38,571 nt of DNA from Corallococcus sicarius (GCF_003611735.1 NZ_RAWG01000066.1:1-38571), one strand, 5' to 3'. Shown: positions 15,512 through 24,165, counted from the stretch's first letter. Made by a program: numbers and translations. Notes: generated from the sequence alone by a model not told the origin.

Positions 15512-16852
15512 ATGCGAATGATGCGAAGTGGGGCTGTCTGGCTGTTGCTGGCGTGGCCGGTTGTCGCGTGGGCCGAGGACGCCCCTGAGACACAGCCCGA
15601 GGAGGAGGAACGGCGCGCACGAGACAACGCGTGGCGCTCGCTGCTGCGGCTGGACGCGACGACGCTGTCCCTGCTGCCGCGCGCGGGTGTCGGCTCGGAC
15701 GAGGGCTTCCTCCAGGTGGAGCCCACCGTCGTCTTCGAGCGCGGCGAGGACTTCGGTCTCAACCTGGGCGCCCCGGTGCGTTTGCGGCTGTGGGGTGGAG
15801 GGGAAGGTGCGGGCCTCGTGCGGCGGGAGGATTGGGACAGCCTCTCGGACTTCGGGCAGGTGGTGCGCGCCCTCAAGCTGGGCTCGGACGACTCCCCCAT
15901 CGCCGTCTGGTTCGGCGCGCTGGAGGACTACAGCCTGCTGGCCGCGCACCTCGTGCGGCGCTACTCCAACCGCCTCAATCCGGACTACCACCCAGCGGGC
16001 GGCGTCCTCACCGGCACGTTGGGGCCTCTCTACACGGAGGCCTTCGTCTCGGACGTGCTGGGCGCGCGCCTCATGGGCGCGGAGTTCTCCCTGGACGTGC
16101 AGCACGTCCTCTTCGGACCGCCGCGCGAAAGCGCGCGTTACACGCTGTCCCTCTCCGCCGTGCATGACTGGGGCAAGGCCGGAGGAAGAGCCCCTTCGAC
16201 AACGCTGGCGCACCTGGATGCCATCGCAGTGGTGGTGGTGCGACCAGGCTTTGAAGCGCACCTGCTGGCCGGCTGGGGCGGACGGCCAGGTGAACGAGGC
16301 GCATGGGGCGCGGTGGTGGGCGCGGGCGCAGATGCCGTATCGCCCACGCTGCGGATGATGCTGCGCCTGGAGTTGCGCCGACAGCACGGCGGCTTCCGCC
16401 AGGGCTCCTTCGGTCCGGACTACGAGTTGGCGCGATTCAAGGCGGCGGGCCCGGACGGCGTGCCCCTGGCGGACGCGTCCTTCCCGGACGGGTACTCCGT
16501 TTTCAGTGAGGCGGACGTGGGCTGGGATGCCGTTGGCTACGGGGGCACGCACAAGCACCTGAAGTTGTCGCTGGGTGTGGAAGCCTTCTTGTGGGGCCGC
16601 TTCGACGGGGATGGGCGCGTGGCGGTGCAATTCGTCCAGCGCACCATCGAGGTGGCGTTGAAGGGGCTGGCGGTGGGCATGGGGCAGCCCGGGGCGCGCT
16701 ACCTGGGGGCGGCGGAGCTTCGCTGGCGCTTCCTGAGCGGGAAGCTCTACGCGATGGGGACGGGCGGCACGCTGCTCTTCCCTGAAGCGGACGGCACGCT
16801 GCGGCCAGGGACGTTCGCCTCGGTGGGCCTGGGGGTGGACAATGCGCGCTGA
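15512..16852 (+). CDS. Outer-membrane-type accessory protein of a lipoprotein toxin cassette
   Basis: 446 residues from ATG 15512. AGGAGG at 15501-15506 fixes this start over the GTG at 15506, which lies inside the Shine-Dalgarno. It has a Sec signal peptide (MMRSGAVWLLLAWPVVAWA-ED), then a mostly beta-strand protein with alternating hydrophobic residues and strand-turn-strand spacing (for example SRLNPDYHP-type turns and repeated LGAxLxLRLxLR runs), consistent with a beta-barrel. It comes first in the operon, overlaps the toxin gene by 11 bp and is therefore translationally coupled to it. The position matches SitB in Myxococcus SitBAI cassettes, where SitB helps delivery of the SitA toxin; I infer the analogy from position, not from established homology. 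Confidence 0.65.
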   Translation: MRMMRSGAVWLLLAWPVVAWAEDAPETQPEEEERRARDNAWRSLLRLDATTLSLLPRAGVGSDEGFLQVEPTVVFERGEDFGLNLGAPVRLRLWGGGEGAGLVRREDWDSLSDFGQVVRALKLGSDDSPIAVWFGALEDYSLLAAHLVRRYSNRLNPDYHPAGGVLTGTLGPLYTEAFVSDVLGARLMGAEFSLDVQHVLFGPPRESARYTLSLSAVHDWGKAGGRAPSTTLAHLDAIAVVVVRPGFEAHLLAGWGGRPGERGAWGAVVGAGADAVSPTLRMMLRLELRRQHGGFRQGSFGPDYELARFKAAGPDGVPLADASFPDGYSVFSEADVGWDAVGYGGTHKHLKLSLGVEAFLWGRFDGDGRVAVQFVQRTIEVALKGLAVGMGQPGARYLGAAELRWRFLSGKLYAMGTGGTLLFPEADGTLRPGTFASVGLGVDNAR

Positions 16853-18473
16853 CGCATTGCTGCTGTCCCTCGCCGTGCTGACGACGGGTTGCGCTTCGGT
16901 GACGCCCGCGCCCCGCCGGGGCGTGAGCCTGAGCTATACGCAGCGCCCTGCCCCCGCGCCCGAGTGGGCGGAGCCGCAGCGCGACGACTCCCCGCCAGTG
17001 CGGACCTCGGCGCCGCCGTCCCTCGCGCAGAGAGAGATGCCGGGGCGACTGGTGCGTCACCGGAGCTTCCGGTCCGATTCGGCGGGGGACGGCTACCAGG
17101 GCATGGCAGGTGCCGTGGGTGGTGGCTTCGTGCGCGGCGTTGCCCAAGAGGATGCCTGGGAGAAGCTGCTCACGGACGCCGGGCTGGAAACCAGGGACGC
17201 GCGTCCCCTGGCGGGTGGCTCACTGACGCCCACTCAGGCGGCGCGGTTGCTGGGCCAGCTCATTCGGAATCCGGTGACGCTGGGCAACTTCCCGCCCCGC
17301 ATGGCGGCGGGCTTCCTGCTGCGTGAGGTGCTGGAGGGCGGCGAAGTCTCCCGCGAGGAGCTGCTGCGCCGGATGGAGCGCTTCGCCCGGGCACAGGTGG
17401 CCGTCCTCCGGCCGGATGGCTACCTCGCGTGGGCCCTCACCGGACACACGCAGCAGAAGGTGGCGCCTGTCGAGTGGAAAGACGGCGCGTTCCGCGCGGG
17501 CAACTTCGAGCTGGGGCGCTTCTACAGCGGCAAGGGCGGTGTCTTCCGCGCCGTCGATGCCCAGCTCCAGGAGTCGGACTGGCGGCCCCTGGCGGAGGTG
17601 TACGACGACGCGGACGTCATCAACCGATCGCTGGAGGGTGCGGGGGACGCCTTCGCGGAGCTGTACCACGCCCTGGGACAACTCCTGTCCCACCCCGTAG
17701 ACAGCATCGCGGGGCTGAGCCACCTGCCAACGGCGGTGGTGGCCCTCATCACGTCATCGCCCGCGTACTGGGAGCGCTTCCAGTCCATGACGGAGGGCGA
17801 GCAGATTCGCGAGGTGGCGCGGCTGGCGACGAACGTCCTCGCCACCTGGGGCGCGGCCTCGACGACGACGCGGACCCTGACGGGACTGGCGGTAGGAGCG
17901 GAAGCCACGGTGCCGGTGCTCTCGCTGTCGGCGGAGGGAGTGCTGGCACTGGAGCGCGTCGCGGTGCCGGTGGGGCGCGTGGCGGCGGTGTTGAGCGGAG
18001 GGCCTGGGGCGGCAATCATCCTTCAGCGGGCGAACACAGCCTCGAAGGGTGCATCGCCATCTAAAGGCCCTGGACAATGGGGGCCTGCGAAGGAGTCGAT
18101 GTCCGCGCGAGCCCGCCGTTACCAGGAGCAGATTACGGGGCACTCGGCGGATGATGCGTACTGGGTTGGAGGCATGGGCCAGAACAGTGGAGGCGTGAAG
18201 TTCGATGGCTTCAAGGACGGCGTACTGCTGGAGGCGAAGGGGCCGGGCTATGCGAACAAGTTCCTTGACAACCTGGATCCAAAAATCTGGTTCCAGAGTT
18301 CGGGAGCCAGGAGTCTCGTTGAACAGGCGCAGCGGCAGCTTCAAGCATCGAAGGGAACCGGAGCTTCGATCCGGTGGCTCATCGCAGAGGAGAAGACGGC
18401 TGAGGCCATTCGAATGCTATTCCAGAAAGAAAAGGTCTATGGCATCGACGTGGTCCATATCGCAGCCCAATAG
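16842..18473 (+). CDS. Lipoprotein polymorphic toxin with C-terminal Tox-REase-5 nuclease domain (SitA-like)
   Basis: A 543-residue protein. The signal peptide ends in the lipobox LTTGC (Cys17). A long delivery region (about 20-400) contains a proline-rich start, an alpha-helical middle and hydrophobic stretches near 295-305 and 345-395. The C-terminal tip (about 420-543) is a restriction-endonuclease-fold toxin of the Tox-REase-5 type: RYQEQITGH, FDGFKDGVLLEAKGPGY with D455 and E464-x-K466, and VEQAQRQL. Substrate inferred: DNA of a sister cell. In Myxococcus, lipoprotein toxins of this plan (SitA) pass between cells by TraA/TraB outer-membrane exchange and kill cells lacking the cognate immunity protein. 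GC falls near the start of the tip (about 18,060 on), as expected for tip swapping. The cognate immunity gene begins 30 bp downstream. Confidence 0.85.
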   Translation: MRADALLLSLAVLTTGCASVTPAPRRGVSLSYTQRPAPAPEWAEPQRDDSPPVRTSAPPSLAQREMPGRLVRHRSFRSDSAGDGYQGMAGAVGGGFVRGVAQEDAWEKLLTDAGLETRDARPLAGGSLTPTQAARLLGQLIRNPVTLGNFPPRMAAGFLLREVLEGGEVSREELLRRMERFARAQVAVLRPDGYLAWALTGHTQQKVAPVEWKDGAFRAGNFELGRFYSGKGGVFRAVDAQLQESDWRPLAEVYDDADVINRSLEGAGDAFAELYHALGQLLSHPVDSIAGLSHLPTAVVALITSSPAYWERFQSMTEGEQIREVARLATNVLATWGAASTTTRTLTGLAVGAEATVPVLSLSAEGVLALERVAVPVGRVAAVLSGGPGAAIILQRANTASKGASPSKGPGQWGPAKESMSARARRYQEQITGHSADDAYWVGGMGQNSGGVKFDGFKDGVLLEAKGPGYANKFLDNLDPKIWFQSSGARSLVEQAQRQLQASKGTGASIRWLIAEEKTAEAIRMLFQKEKVYGIDVVHIAAQ

Positions 18474-18503
18474 GTATGGTGTCACCGTCACAGGGCATTC
18501 ACC

Positions 18504-19226
18504 ATGAATGAAACATACTTTGCCGGAGCATATTGGGGGCCACGGAAGGAGTCGGCGGAGGAGTGCGCCCAACGTGCAGAATCATTCTTCTCCATCCTTC
18601 CGAGGGTTGACTCGTCATTCGCCAATTGGTTCCAGCAAGGCAAGTCGCGCAAGGACGCTCTCAAGCGCCCAATCGAGCTGTCCCGCACTGCGCTAGAAAA
18701 AATTGTCCGCCGAGGTAGGGATCGCGTGTTCGATGATCTGGGATTCCGCTTCAGCGCTTGGAATGGCGCAAGCGATGACTACGACGGCAGTTCCTTCAAC
18801 GTGACCTGTGGCGGATCTACCAATGTGGTGTGTAACAGGTGTGTGCTCAACCTTCCAAACCGGGGACCGAATGCCGAACGCGTTTTGACCTCAAGTGTCG
18901 TCTCTCGGCTTGTGCGGAGCATGGCTATTGCGTGGGATCCCGACTCGGCCGTCGGCATGTCGTCGTCCCATCTCCAGATGGTTGACAAGGGCGTTCCCTT
19001 TGCTGTCCTTCCAGGCTGGGTGACGTACCTCGCGCGGCATCGGGGCACGGTGCCACCACTCCCCGCTCCAGTGCACATCGAGCTCGTGGAGGACAAGGGC
19101 ACCCTCATCATCCTTACGCCCGAGCGCTTCACAGTAGGCAACCCCGAACATGTGGCACTGGCTGAGCGGGTGCGCGACCTGTTGGATCGGGCGGGAGTGT
19201 TGAAGCCGCTTCAGCTCCAATCGTAG
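18504..19226 (+). CDS. Imm52-family immunity protein
   Basis: A 240-residue cytoplasmic protein starting at ATG 18504. The N-terminus ETYFAGAYWGPRKESAEE, then RPIELSRTALEKIVRRGR, NVTCGG and NRCVLNLPNRGP are the conserved blocks of Imm52, the immunity family regularly found next to Tox-REase-5 toxins. It should bind and neutralise the nuclease tip encoded 30 bp upstream. Codon use is visibly less GC-biased than in the first gene of the operon, which supports acquisition together with the toxin tip. Confidence 0.85.
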   Translation: MNETYFAGAYWGPRKESAEECAQRAESFFSILPRVDSSFANWFQQGKSRKDALKRPIELSRTALEKIVRRGRDRVFDDLGFRFSAWNGASDDYDGSSFNVTCGGSTNVVCNRCVLNLPNRGPNAERVLTSSVVSRLVRSMAIAWDPDSAVGMSSSHLQMVDKGVPFAVLPGWVTYLARHRGTVPPLPAPVHIELVEDKGTLIILTPERFTVGNPEHVALAERVRDLLDRAGVLKPLQLQS

Positions 19227-19232
19227 GAGCAT

Positions 19233-19259
19233 GGGGGCCGAGCAGCTGAGCTTGCCCCC
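19233..19259 (+). terminator. Hairpin after the immunity gene
   Basis: GGGGGC (19233-19238) pairs with GCCCCC (19254-19259) just downstream of the immunity gene stop, at the end of the three-gene operon. No T run follows, so this is a tentative terminator. Confidence 0.35.
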
Positions 19260-19312
19260 GGATCCGTGGACAGCGTGGTGATGCTGCCTGAGCTACCAGT
19301 GAGGCCGTCCAC

Positions 19313-19778
19313 TCAGACTTCCTCGTCAGGTGGGAGCGTGCGGAGCAACTCATCGTCGGGGCCGAGCGGACGCCAGCCCGAAGGCGGGGGATTGGCGCGA
19401 AGTGCCTCCCTAGCAAGTCGAACCCTCACCTTGTGGGTTTCTGGGACGATGCCGGACCAAAGGCCTTGGCGACCTTGAAGCGGTTGTCGTCATCCAGCAC
19501 GGCTGGCCAACCATCAGGGGGGCTCCCCCCCATAGCTCGCGGACGAGTTGTCCACGCACCAGGCGGGTCACCTGCTTGCTTCGCACCGCTTCCGCTACCA
19601 ATCCATCGTACACCTGAACTCCGGCGACGTCGTCCGGACCAAGCTCCTCGGCAAGTGCCACCAACGACGCGGTGGGACGGGCCTCGGCAAAAGCCGTGAG
19701 TGAGTCGTAGCCCTGCTCACGGACGCGCTCATACAAGCGGGCCTTCCAGTTCCCCCGCCACGAACGTCCGTCGGTCAT
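19313..19778 (-). pseudogene. Frameshifted copy of the putative immunity gene
   Basis: The start is ATG 19778, with GGGAG upstream. The first frame matches the family to VREL (about 82 residues), then breaks at a G7/C6 run near 19520-19535. The sequence resumes in another frame as DGWPAVLDD, breaks again near 19430, and resumes as VRLAREALRANPPPSGWRPLG...TLPPDEEV with TGA at 19315-19313. Joining the three frames rebuilds a full homologue of the intact gene at 19870-20337. Two frameshifts make it a pseudogene, with the homopolymer run as the likely cause of the first. Confidence 0.75.
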
Positions 19779-19869
19779 CGACTTCTCCCTTGTTGAAGTT
19801 CTGCGGGACGAAGTGGCGACATCGCAATGTGGCGCTCCGTTTCGCCAACGGGTGCGCCATCGCTGCCGG

Positions 19870-20337
19870 TCAGGCTTCTTCGTCGGGGAGGAGCGTCCGA
19901 AGTAGCTCATCATCAGGACCGAGCGGGCGCCAGCCGGCGGGGGGAGGGTTGGCAAGAAGCGCATCCCCTGCCCGGTCAACCCGCGCCCTGTGGGTTACTG
20001 GGGTGTAGGCGAACCACGACCCGAGCCCCATCGCAACCTCTCCACGGGTTGCATCGTCCAGCACGTCCGGCCAGCCATTCGGGAACCTCTCGGCCAACTC
20101 GCGCACGAGGACGTCACGAACCAAGCGCGTGACCTGCTTGCGCTGCTCCGCCTCATACATCAAGCCGCTTAGAATCTGCACGGCAGCAACGTCGTTGCCC
20201 AACTCGTCGGCCAGGACGTACAGCGGAACAGCAGGGCGTGCTTCGGCAAAGGCAATGAGTGAGCCGAAGCCCCGTTCACGAACCCTCTCGTACAGGCGTG
20301 CCTTGATGTCGCCCCGCCAAGCCTCTCCACCACTCAT
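19870..20337 (-). CDS. Putative immunity protein for the adjacent orphan toxin tip
   Basis: A 155-residue, mostly helical cytoplasmic protein. Conserved features across the three copies in this window are LYERVRE at the start, SLIAFAEARP, TRLVR..LVREL, GWPDVLDD and a C-terminal GWRPLGPDDELLRTLLPDEE. Its ATG overlaps the TGA of the upstream toxin-tip gene (ATGA at 20337-20334), so the two are translationally coupled, the standard layout for a toxin and its immunity gene. I do not see a Nudix box or any other enzyme motif. The immunity role is inferred from context. Confidence 0.6.
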   Translation of the reverse strand: MSGGEAWRGDIKARLYERVRERGFGSLIAFAEARPAVPLYVLADELGNDVAAVQILSGLMYEAEQRKQVTRLVRDVLVRELAERFPNGWPDVLDDATRGEVAMGLGSWFAYTPVTHRARVDRAGDALLANPPPAGWRPLGPDDELLRTLLPDEEA

Positions 20338-20738
20338 CGTCCTCTCCCAGAAGTGAAGTTCATGGGGATTCGATAGTCCCGCATATGCCTCGCGACCTCC
20401 TTCAAGATCCCATCCCGCGTCAACATCCGGCCGGCTCTCGTCTCAGCCTGGAGTAGCGCATCCATGATCATCCGATTCCACTCGCCGGGCCAGATGCGTC
20501 CCAGCTTCCAGTTCCCCCCTCCATGAATCGCCTCGTGGTGGGCCTGCTCCATCCGGACGCAGAACTGGTCGATGTCCATGTCGCCCTTGAAGCCGCGCTT
20601 CTCGAACCACTCGCGGTGCTCTTGCGGCAACACATGGTGTTTCGGGGCGTCCGACATGCCCGCTCCCGCTCTGCCGGTTTCGTGCATGCCGCGCACCTCG
20701 GGGCTGTCCCCCAGCGCATCGCGCACGCCCTCGGGCAA
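20334..20738 (-). CDS. Orphan toxin C-terminal domain, DUF2380/His-Me-finger-like nuclease
   Basis: A 134-residue frame from TTG 20738 (an internal ATG at 20657 is another possible start). The domain reads KHHVLPQEHREWFEKRGF, DIDQFCVRMEQAHHEAIH and GEWNRMIMDALLQAE, ending in RIPMNFTSG. The HH...H...HHxxIH pattern matches the C-terminal domain of myxobacterial DUF2380/TIGR02269-type lipoproteins and His-Me-finger (HNH/AHH) nuclease toxins. The family normally has a long N-terminal lipoprotein delivery region; here an in-frame TGA lies just upstream (near 20750) and no signal peptide is present. It is therefore a displaced tip, possibly usable by recombination into a full-length toxin, or a relic. 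It is coupled by ATGA to the immunity gene. Confidence 0.65.
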   Translation of the reverse strand: MPEGVRDALGDSPEVRGMHETGRAGAGMSDAPKHHVLPQEHREWFEKRGFKGDMDIDQFCVRMEQAHHEAIHGGGNWKLGRIWPGEWNRMIMDALLQAETRAGRMLTRDGILKEVARHMRDYRIPMNFTSGRGR

Positions 20739-20875
20739 GTCCTGAGGTCATCGCTCGTTGCGAGCCGAAAGCAGTTCGTGGACCCGCGTGGGGAGGGAAG
20801 TTCGAAGAGGTCTGAGCGGCCCCGCCGCATCAAGCGCTCTCAAAAGCACTCACCGCAAGACATCCTCATCCCCCA

Positions 20876-21790
20876 CTACGGGAACGTCACGTCGCCGAGC
20901 GTGATACCGCGCGGCCCGTCTTCTTCCCAGAGTTTGAGCGAGTAGACCCCCTGGGCCGCTATCGCGGAGGCATCGGCCTCGATGACAACGCGCCTGAGCT
21001 CTCCTTTCGGGATGGGTTGCTCCTGCCAGATGCGGAGCACCTTCAACCCTGCTCCAGCCTTGCCTTGAAGCGTTGCTCCCTTCGCAACCCACGGCAGCGC
21101 TCCCGCCTTCACCTTCAGCTGGATCTCCACGGCAACGCTCGTCTTGGAGCGGTAGCTCCTGACGACGACCGCTTCCATGGGACTCCCAGCGGCCTGAGCA
21201 ACGTCCTTGGTCACGACCTTCCCGACCACACCCAACTCGTCCAGTGCCTCCGTCGAGATGAGGCCAGCCAGCCCCCCTGGGGCATCATGCTCCGTCATCA
21301 GCCGAGAGTGCTCCTCCTGGCAGCGCAGCAGCTCTGCGTGAGCCTCCCTGGCTTCTTGCTGGTATGTCTCAAGCGTCCTCTTCCCGCGAAAGACCTCCAC
21401 CAGGGGTTCCGCTTTGGCGGGATGGACTCGCAAGAGGAATGAGGCGCTTACAGGCGCCGCCCCATCCCTGAAACGCACGACCAGCCGGAACTTCTCACCT
21501 GGAGTGACGCGTGATGAAGGAACCAATCGGAGGGTGGCCTGCCCCACATCCACCAGGGAGAAGCGGTCCCGCCCTTCCAACTCGACGCCCTCTCGCATCA
21601 GCTCCGCGTCGAAGTAGAGGCCCGTTGAGAGCCCTGGGCTCACCGCCAGCTCAGAGGGGAGTTGCGCTTCGTCTGGGGTCAGCTCGATGCGGCGTGCACC
21701 CGGTACGGTGGATGTGATTTCCGACTGGGCGACCGCGGATCCGCTGGCGAGCAGAGAACCCAGGAGCACAACGAAGGAAGAAGAAGGCAC
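20876..21790 (-). CDS. DUF2381-family secreted protein
   Basis: A 304-residue protein with signal peptide (SFVVLLGSLLASGSAVAQ), an N-terminal beta-rich domain (FDAELMREGVELEGRDRFSLV, RLVVRFRDGAAPVSASFLL), a short helical middle (about 135-165, LLRCQEEHSRL), and a C-terminal beta domain ending SLKLWEEDGPRGITLGDVTFP. That terminal signature is typical of DUF2381 proteins, which are expanded in Myxococcaceae. It starts 26 bp after the kinase gene on the same strand and is probably cotranscribed with it. An envelope partner of the kinase is inferred; no biochemical role is known. The 137 bp from 20739 to 20875 between this gene and the toxin tip hold no recognisable gene. Confidence 0.8.
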   Translation of the reverse strand: MPSSSFVVLLGSLLASGSAVAQSEITSTVPGARRIELTPDEAQLPSELAVSPGLSTGLYFDAELMREGVELEGRDRFSLVDVGQATLRLVPSSRVTPGEKFRLVVRFRDGAAPVSASFLLRVHPAKAEPLVEVFRGKRTLETYQQEAREAHAELLRCQEEHSRLMTEHDAPGGLAGLISTEALDELGVVGKVVTKDVAQAAGSPMEAVVVRSYRSKTSVAVEIQLKVKAGALPWVAKGATLQGKAGAGLKVLRIWQEQPIPKGELRRVVIEADASAIAAQGVYSLKLWEEDGPRGITLGDVTFP

Positions 21791-21816
21791 TCGACGATGA
21801 CTCCCAGGCAGGCTTG

Positions 21817-23676
21817 CTACTCGAACTCACTCACTGCCTTCACACGGGCGGTCGTGAAGATACGGGCACTGGAGGGTGAATCGTCTCCGGGCTCTCGGGC
21901 CATCCCTCGCGCGCCCTCTTCCGCGTAGACCTCCACGCAGACGGGAAAACTGTCCCCCTTCGGAGTCGTCGCCCACGTCAGGCGTCCATACACGCGGTCC
22001 CGCACGATGAGCCGTCCGGACAATACCGTGTTGCTCGGCATGTCCCCCCAGAGCCCAGCCAGGATCAACTGGGTCGGACCCTCATGCACCGAGATGTAAT
22101 GAGGCACCCCTTCTTCGAAGATCGCGTCACCCTTGTCCCCCAGGTCGATGTCCAGCTTCTCCATGACCTTCACGGCCCCCACGGGGCACGGCTCGGGCGG
22201 CGGTGGGGGGCGCACTTGAGGACCGGGACACGCCGTCAAGGCGGTGCAGGCCGCCGCCGTGCTCACAGCTCGGGCCATGACGCGCATGCCCTTCTTCGTG
22301 GGCTTCGACAGGATTTGAAGGGATGGGGGCACTGTCGTCTGCGTCGTCACGGTGGATGAAACCTCCTGGAGCGTCGCGGGGAGGGCGACGGCCGCGGCGA
22401 TGGCCTCGGGGCCGATGGGAGCCGCGGCCAGACCAGCTTGAGGCGGCTTAGCAGAGGCCGCTACTTCCTGACGGGTGGGCTCGGGATTCGAGACGTGTGG
22501 CGTCCACCGCATCAGCGCCGCGCCCATGGCGACCACCACCACGGCCAGCGCCAGCACCGCCCAGGCATGAGAAAGACGGGCCGCCCGCGCAGGCGCGTGC
22601 ACGGTCGTCACCTGGGGCGGTGCTTCGGCCCCTGCCTCCGGGTCTACGTCGAGAGGCGGAGCCGGCCACTCCTCCGGCACCGCACGCCTGCCCCGGCGTG
22701 GCCGATGCCCGGGCCGATCGCGCCACTGCTCGAAGCTGTCAATGTCCTCCCCTTCCGTCGTCGCGGAGTCCTCGTTGTAGGCATCACAGAGCGGCACGTC
22801 CCACGTCGCGTCGGCGCCGCGCAGCGCCTCTTCCAGCGCCTCGCAGAGAGCGTGGGCACTCGGAGTGCGGGCCTCGGGCGTCTTCTCCAAAAGCCGCAGG
22901 CACACGTCACTCAGCGCCCGGGGCACGCGCTCGTTCGCCTCGTGCGGCGGCGTGGGCGCGCTTGAGAGGATGGCCTCCGTCAATGCATGGGCATCCGGGC
23001 CGTCGAAGGGAAAGCGTGCCGTCAGCAATGGATAGAGGACGAGGCCCAGGGCCCACAAGTCGTCCGCCGGACCCGCCGTGAAGCGGGCACCCGGCACGTC
23101 CCTCTGCGTTCGCAGGAACTTCCACGCCTCCGGAGAGCGGTAGTCCACCGTCCCGGGCGGCAGGATGTCCTGGGTCAGGGAGCGCGCGCCCTCGTAGTCG
23201 CCGATGCCGAAGTCCACCAGCTTGGCCAGGCCGTCCGAAGTGCGCACCATGACGTTGGCTTCCTTCACGTCCCGGTGCACCACCCCGTCCGAGTGGGCAG
23301 CAGCGAGCGCCCGCGCCACGTCCAGCACGACGCGCGCCACTTGCCTCGCGGTGGGATTCTCCTCCTCGGCCCACATGTCCAGCCGGCGTCCGTCCACGTA
23401 CTCCATGGCGATGACGGCGAATTGCGGCTGCGCCACCGGCCAGTAGCCATGGCCCAGAATCCCCACCACGTTGGGGTGGCGCAAACGCATGAGGATGGAG
23501 ACTTCGCGCTCCGCGCGCTCGCCCACCCGCATCAACTGCAGCAGCTTCAGCGCGCAGGGCTGGCCCTCACACCGCGCGAGGTACACCGTGCCGAAGCCGC
23601 CCTGCCCCAGCTGCCGCTCCACCGTGTAGCCCAGCACCTGGACCCCCGGCGCCCAAATGGCGGGCGGCGACCTCAT
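21817..23676 (-). CDS. Membrane Ser/Thr protein kinase with fused CPG-lipoprotein-like tail
   Basis: 619 residues. The N-terminal kinase domain (about 15-285) is complete: Gly loop GQGGFGTVY (24-32), K44, E58, HRD (134-136) with N141, DFG (155-157) and SPE (181-183). A Pro/Arg-rich juxtamembrane stretch leads to one transmembrane helix (about 371-389). After the membrane comes a linker and a tail (about 468-619) with ACPGPQ, PEPCPVGA, RVYGRLTW and a final AVSEFE, the same plan as the separate lipoprotein at 1893-2390. The topology is therefore cytoplasmic kinase with an extracytoplasmic sensor tail. The tail's own ACTALTAC segment looks like a fossil lipobox, suggesting origin by gene fusion. 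It heads the operon with the DUF2381 gene. Confidence 0.85.
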   Translation of the reverse strand: MRSPPAIWAPGVQVLGYTVERQLGQGGFGTVYLARCEGQPCALKLLQLMRVGERAEREVSILMRLRHPNVVGILGHGYWPVAQPQFAVIAMEYVDGRRLDMWAEEENPTARQVARVVLDVARALAAAHSDGVVHRDVKEANVMVRTSDGLAKLVDFGIGDYEGARSLTQDILPPGTVDYRSPEAWKFLRTQRDVPGARFTAGPADDLWALGLVLYPLLTARFPFDGPDAHALTEAILSSAPTPPHEANERVPRALSDVCLRLLEKTPEARTPSAHALCEALEEALRGADATWDVPLCDAYNEDSATTEGEDIDSFEQWRDRPGHRPRRGRRAVPEEWPAPPLDVDPEAGAEAPPQVTTVHAPARAARLSHAWAVLALAVVVVAMGAALMRWTPHVSNPEPTRQEVAASAKPPQAGLAAAPIGPEAIAAAVALPATLQEVSSTVTTQTTVPPSLQILSKPTKKGMRVMARAVSTAAACTALTACPGPQVRPPPPPEPCPVGAVKVMEKLDIDLGDKGDAIFEEGVPHYISVHEGPTQLILAGLWGDMPSNTVLSGRLIVRDRVYGRLTWATTPKGDSFPVCVEVYAEEGARGMAREPGDDSPSSARIFTTARVKAVSEFE

Positions 23677-23811
23677 CGCGTCCTTCTTTCAGGGCTGCCA
23701 GCCACTCGCATGCGACGTCCTCCCTCCGCGTTACCCGCTCGCCAGGCCCGCCCTCTCCCAGCCACTCGCCAGGGCCGGGTGCGGGCTTCTCGGTTACGCT
23801 CGGCGCCCTCC

Positions 23812-24165
23812 ATGAACGAAGAACTGGCCATCACCATTGGCACCGCGGCACGCGCCGCGCGCGAGCGCCTGGGACTGACGCAGGCCGAAGTCGCCGAGCG
23901 CATCGGGCTGGTGCACGCCGTCTACAGCCGCCTGGAGCGCGGGAAGATGCTGCCCAGCGTCCCCTCCCTCTACCGACTCTGCCGGGAGCTGCGGGTGTCC
24001 CCCGAAACGTTGATGGGATTGGGGCCACCCGCCAGTGCGCGCAAGGCCCAACGGCCCCAGGAAGACGAGGCGCCCAAGCTGCGCCGCCTCCTCCACCTCG
24101 CCCACAAGCTGGACGAGGAGGACCTGGACGCCCTCCTCCACGTCGCCTCCGCGCTGGCACGCTGA
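23812..24165 (+). CDS. XRE-family helix-turn-helix regulator
   Basis: A 117-residue protein. Residues 5-62 form an XRE/cro HTH (RLGLTQAEVAERIGLVHAVY, SRLERGKMLPS, LYRLCRELRVSPETLMG), followed by a basic linker and a C-terminal helix pair (LRRLLHLAHKLDEEDLDALL) likely to mediate dimerisation. ATG 23812 is the natural start; the longer frame upstream is antisense to the kinase. It is divergent from the kinase gene at 23676 (135 bp gap) and convergent with the second kinase gene, so it may control the divergent kinase promoter. Confidence 0.85.
   Translation: MNEELAITIGTAARAARERLGLTQAEVAERIGLVHAVYSRLERGKMLPSVPSLYRLCRELRVSPETLMGLGPPASARKAQRPQEDEAPKLRRLLHLAHKLDEEDLDALLHVASALAR

Noticed and set aside
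19870-20337. Nudix hydrolase assignment for the putative immunity family
   Set aside because: No Nudix box (GX5EX7REUXEEXGU) is visible in any of the three copies.
20468-20833. Alternative 121-codon minus-strand frame over the toxin tip
   Set aside because: Out of frame with the HH...HHxxIH domain; Arg/Ser/Thr-rich shadow translation.
22987-23811. Upstream extension of the XRE regulator frame
   Set aside because: This part is antisense to the kinase domain; the natural protein starts at ATG 23812.
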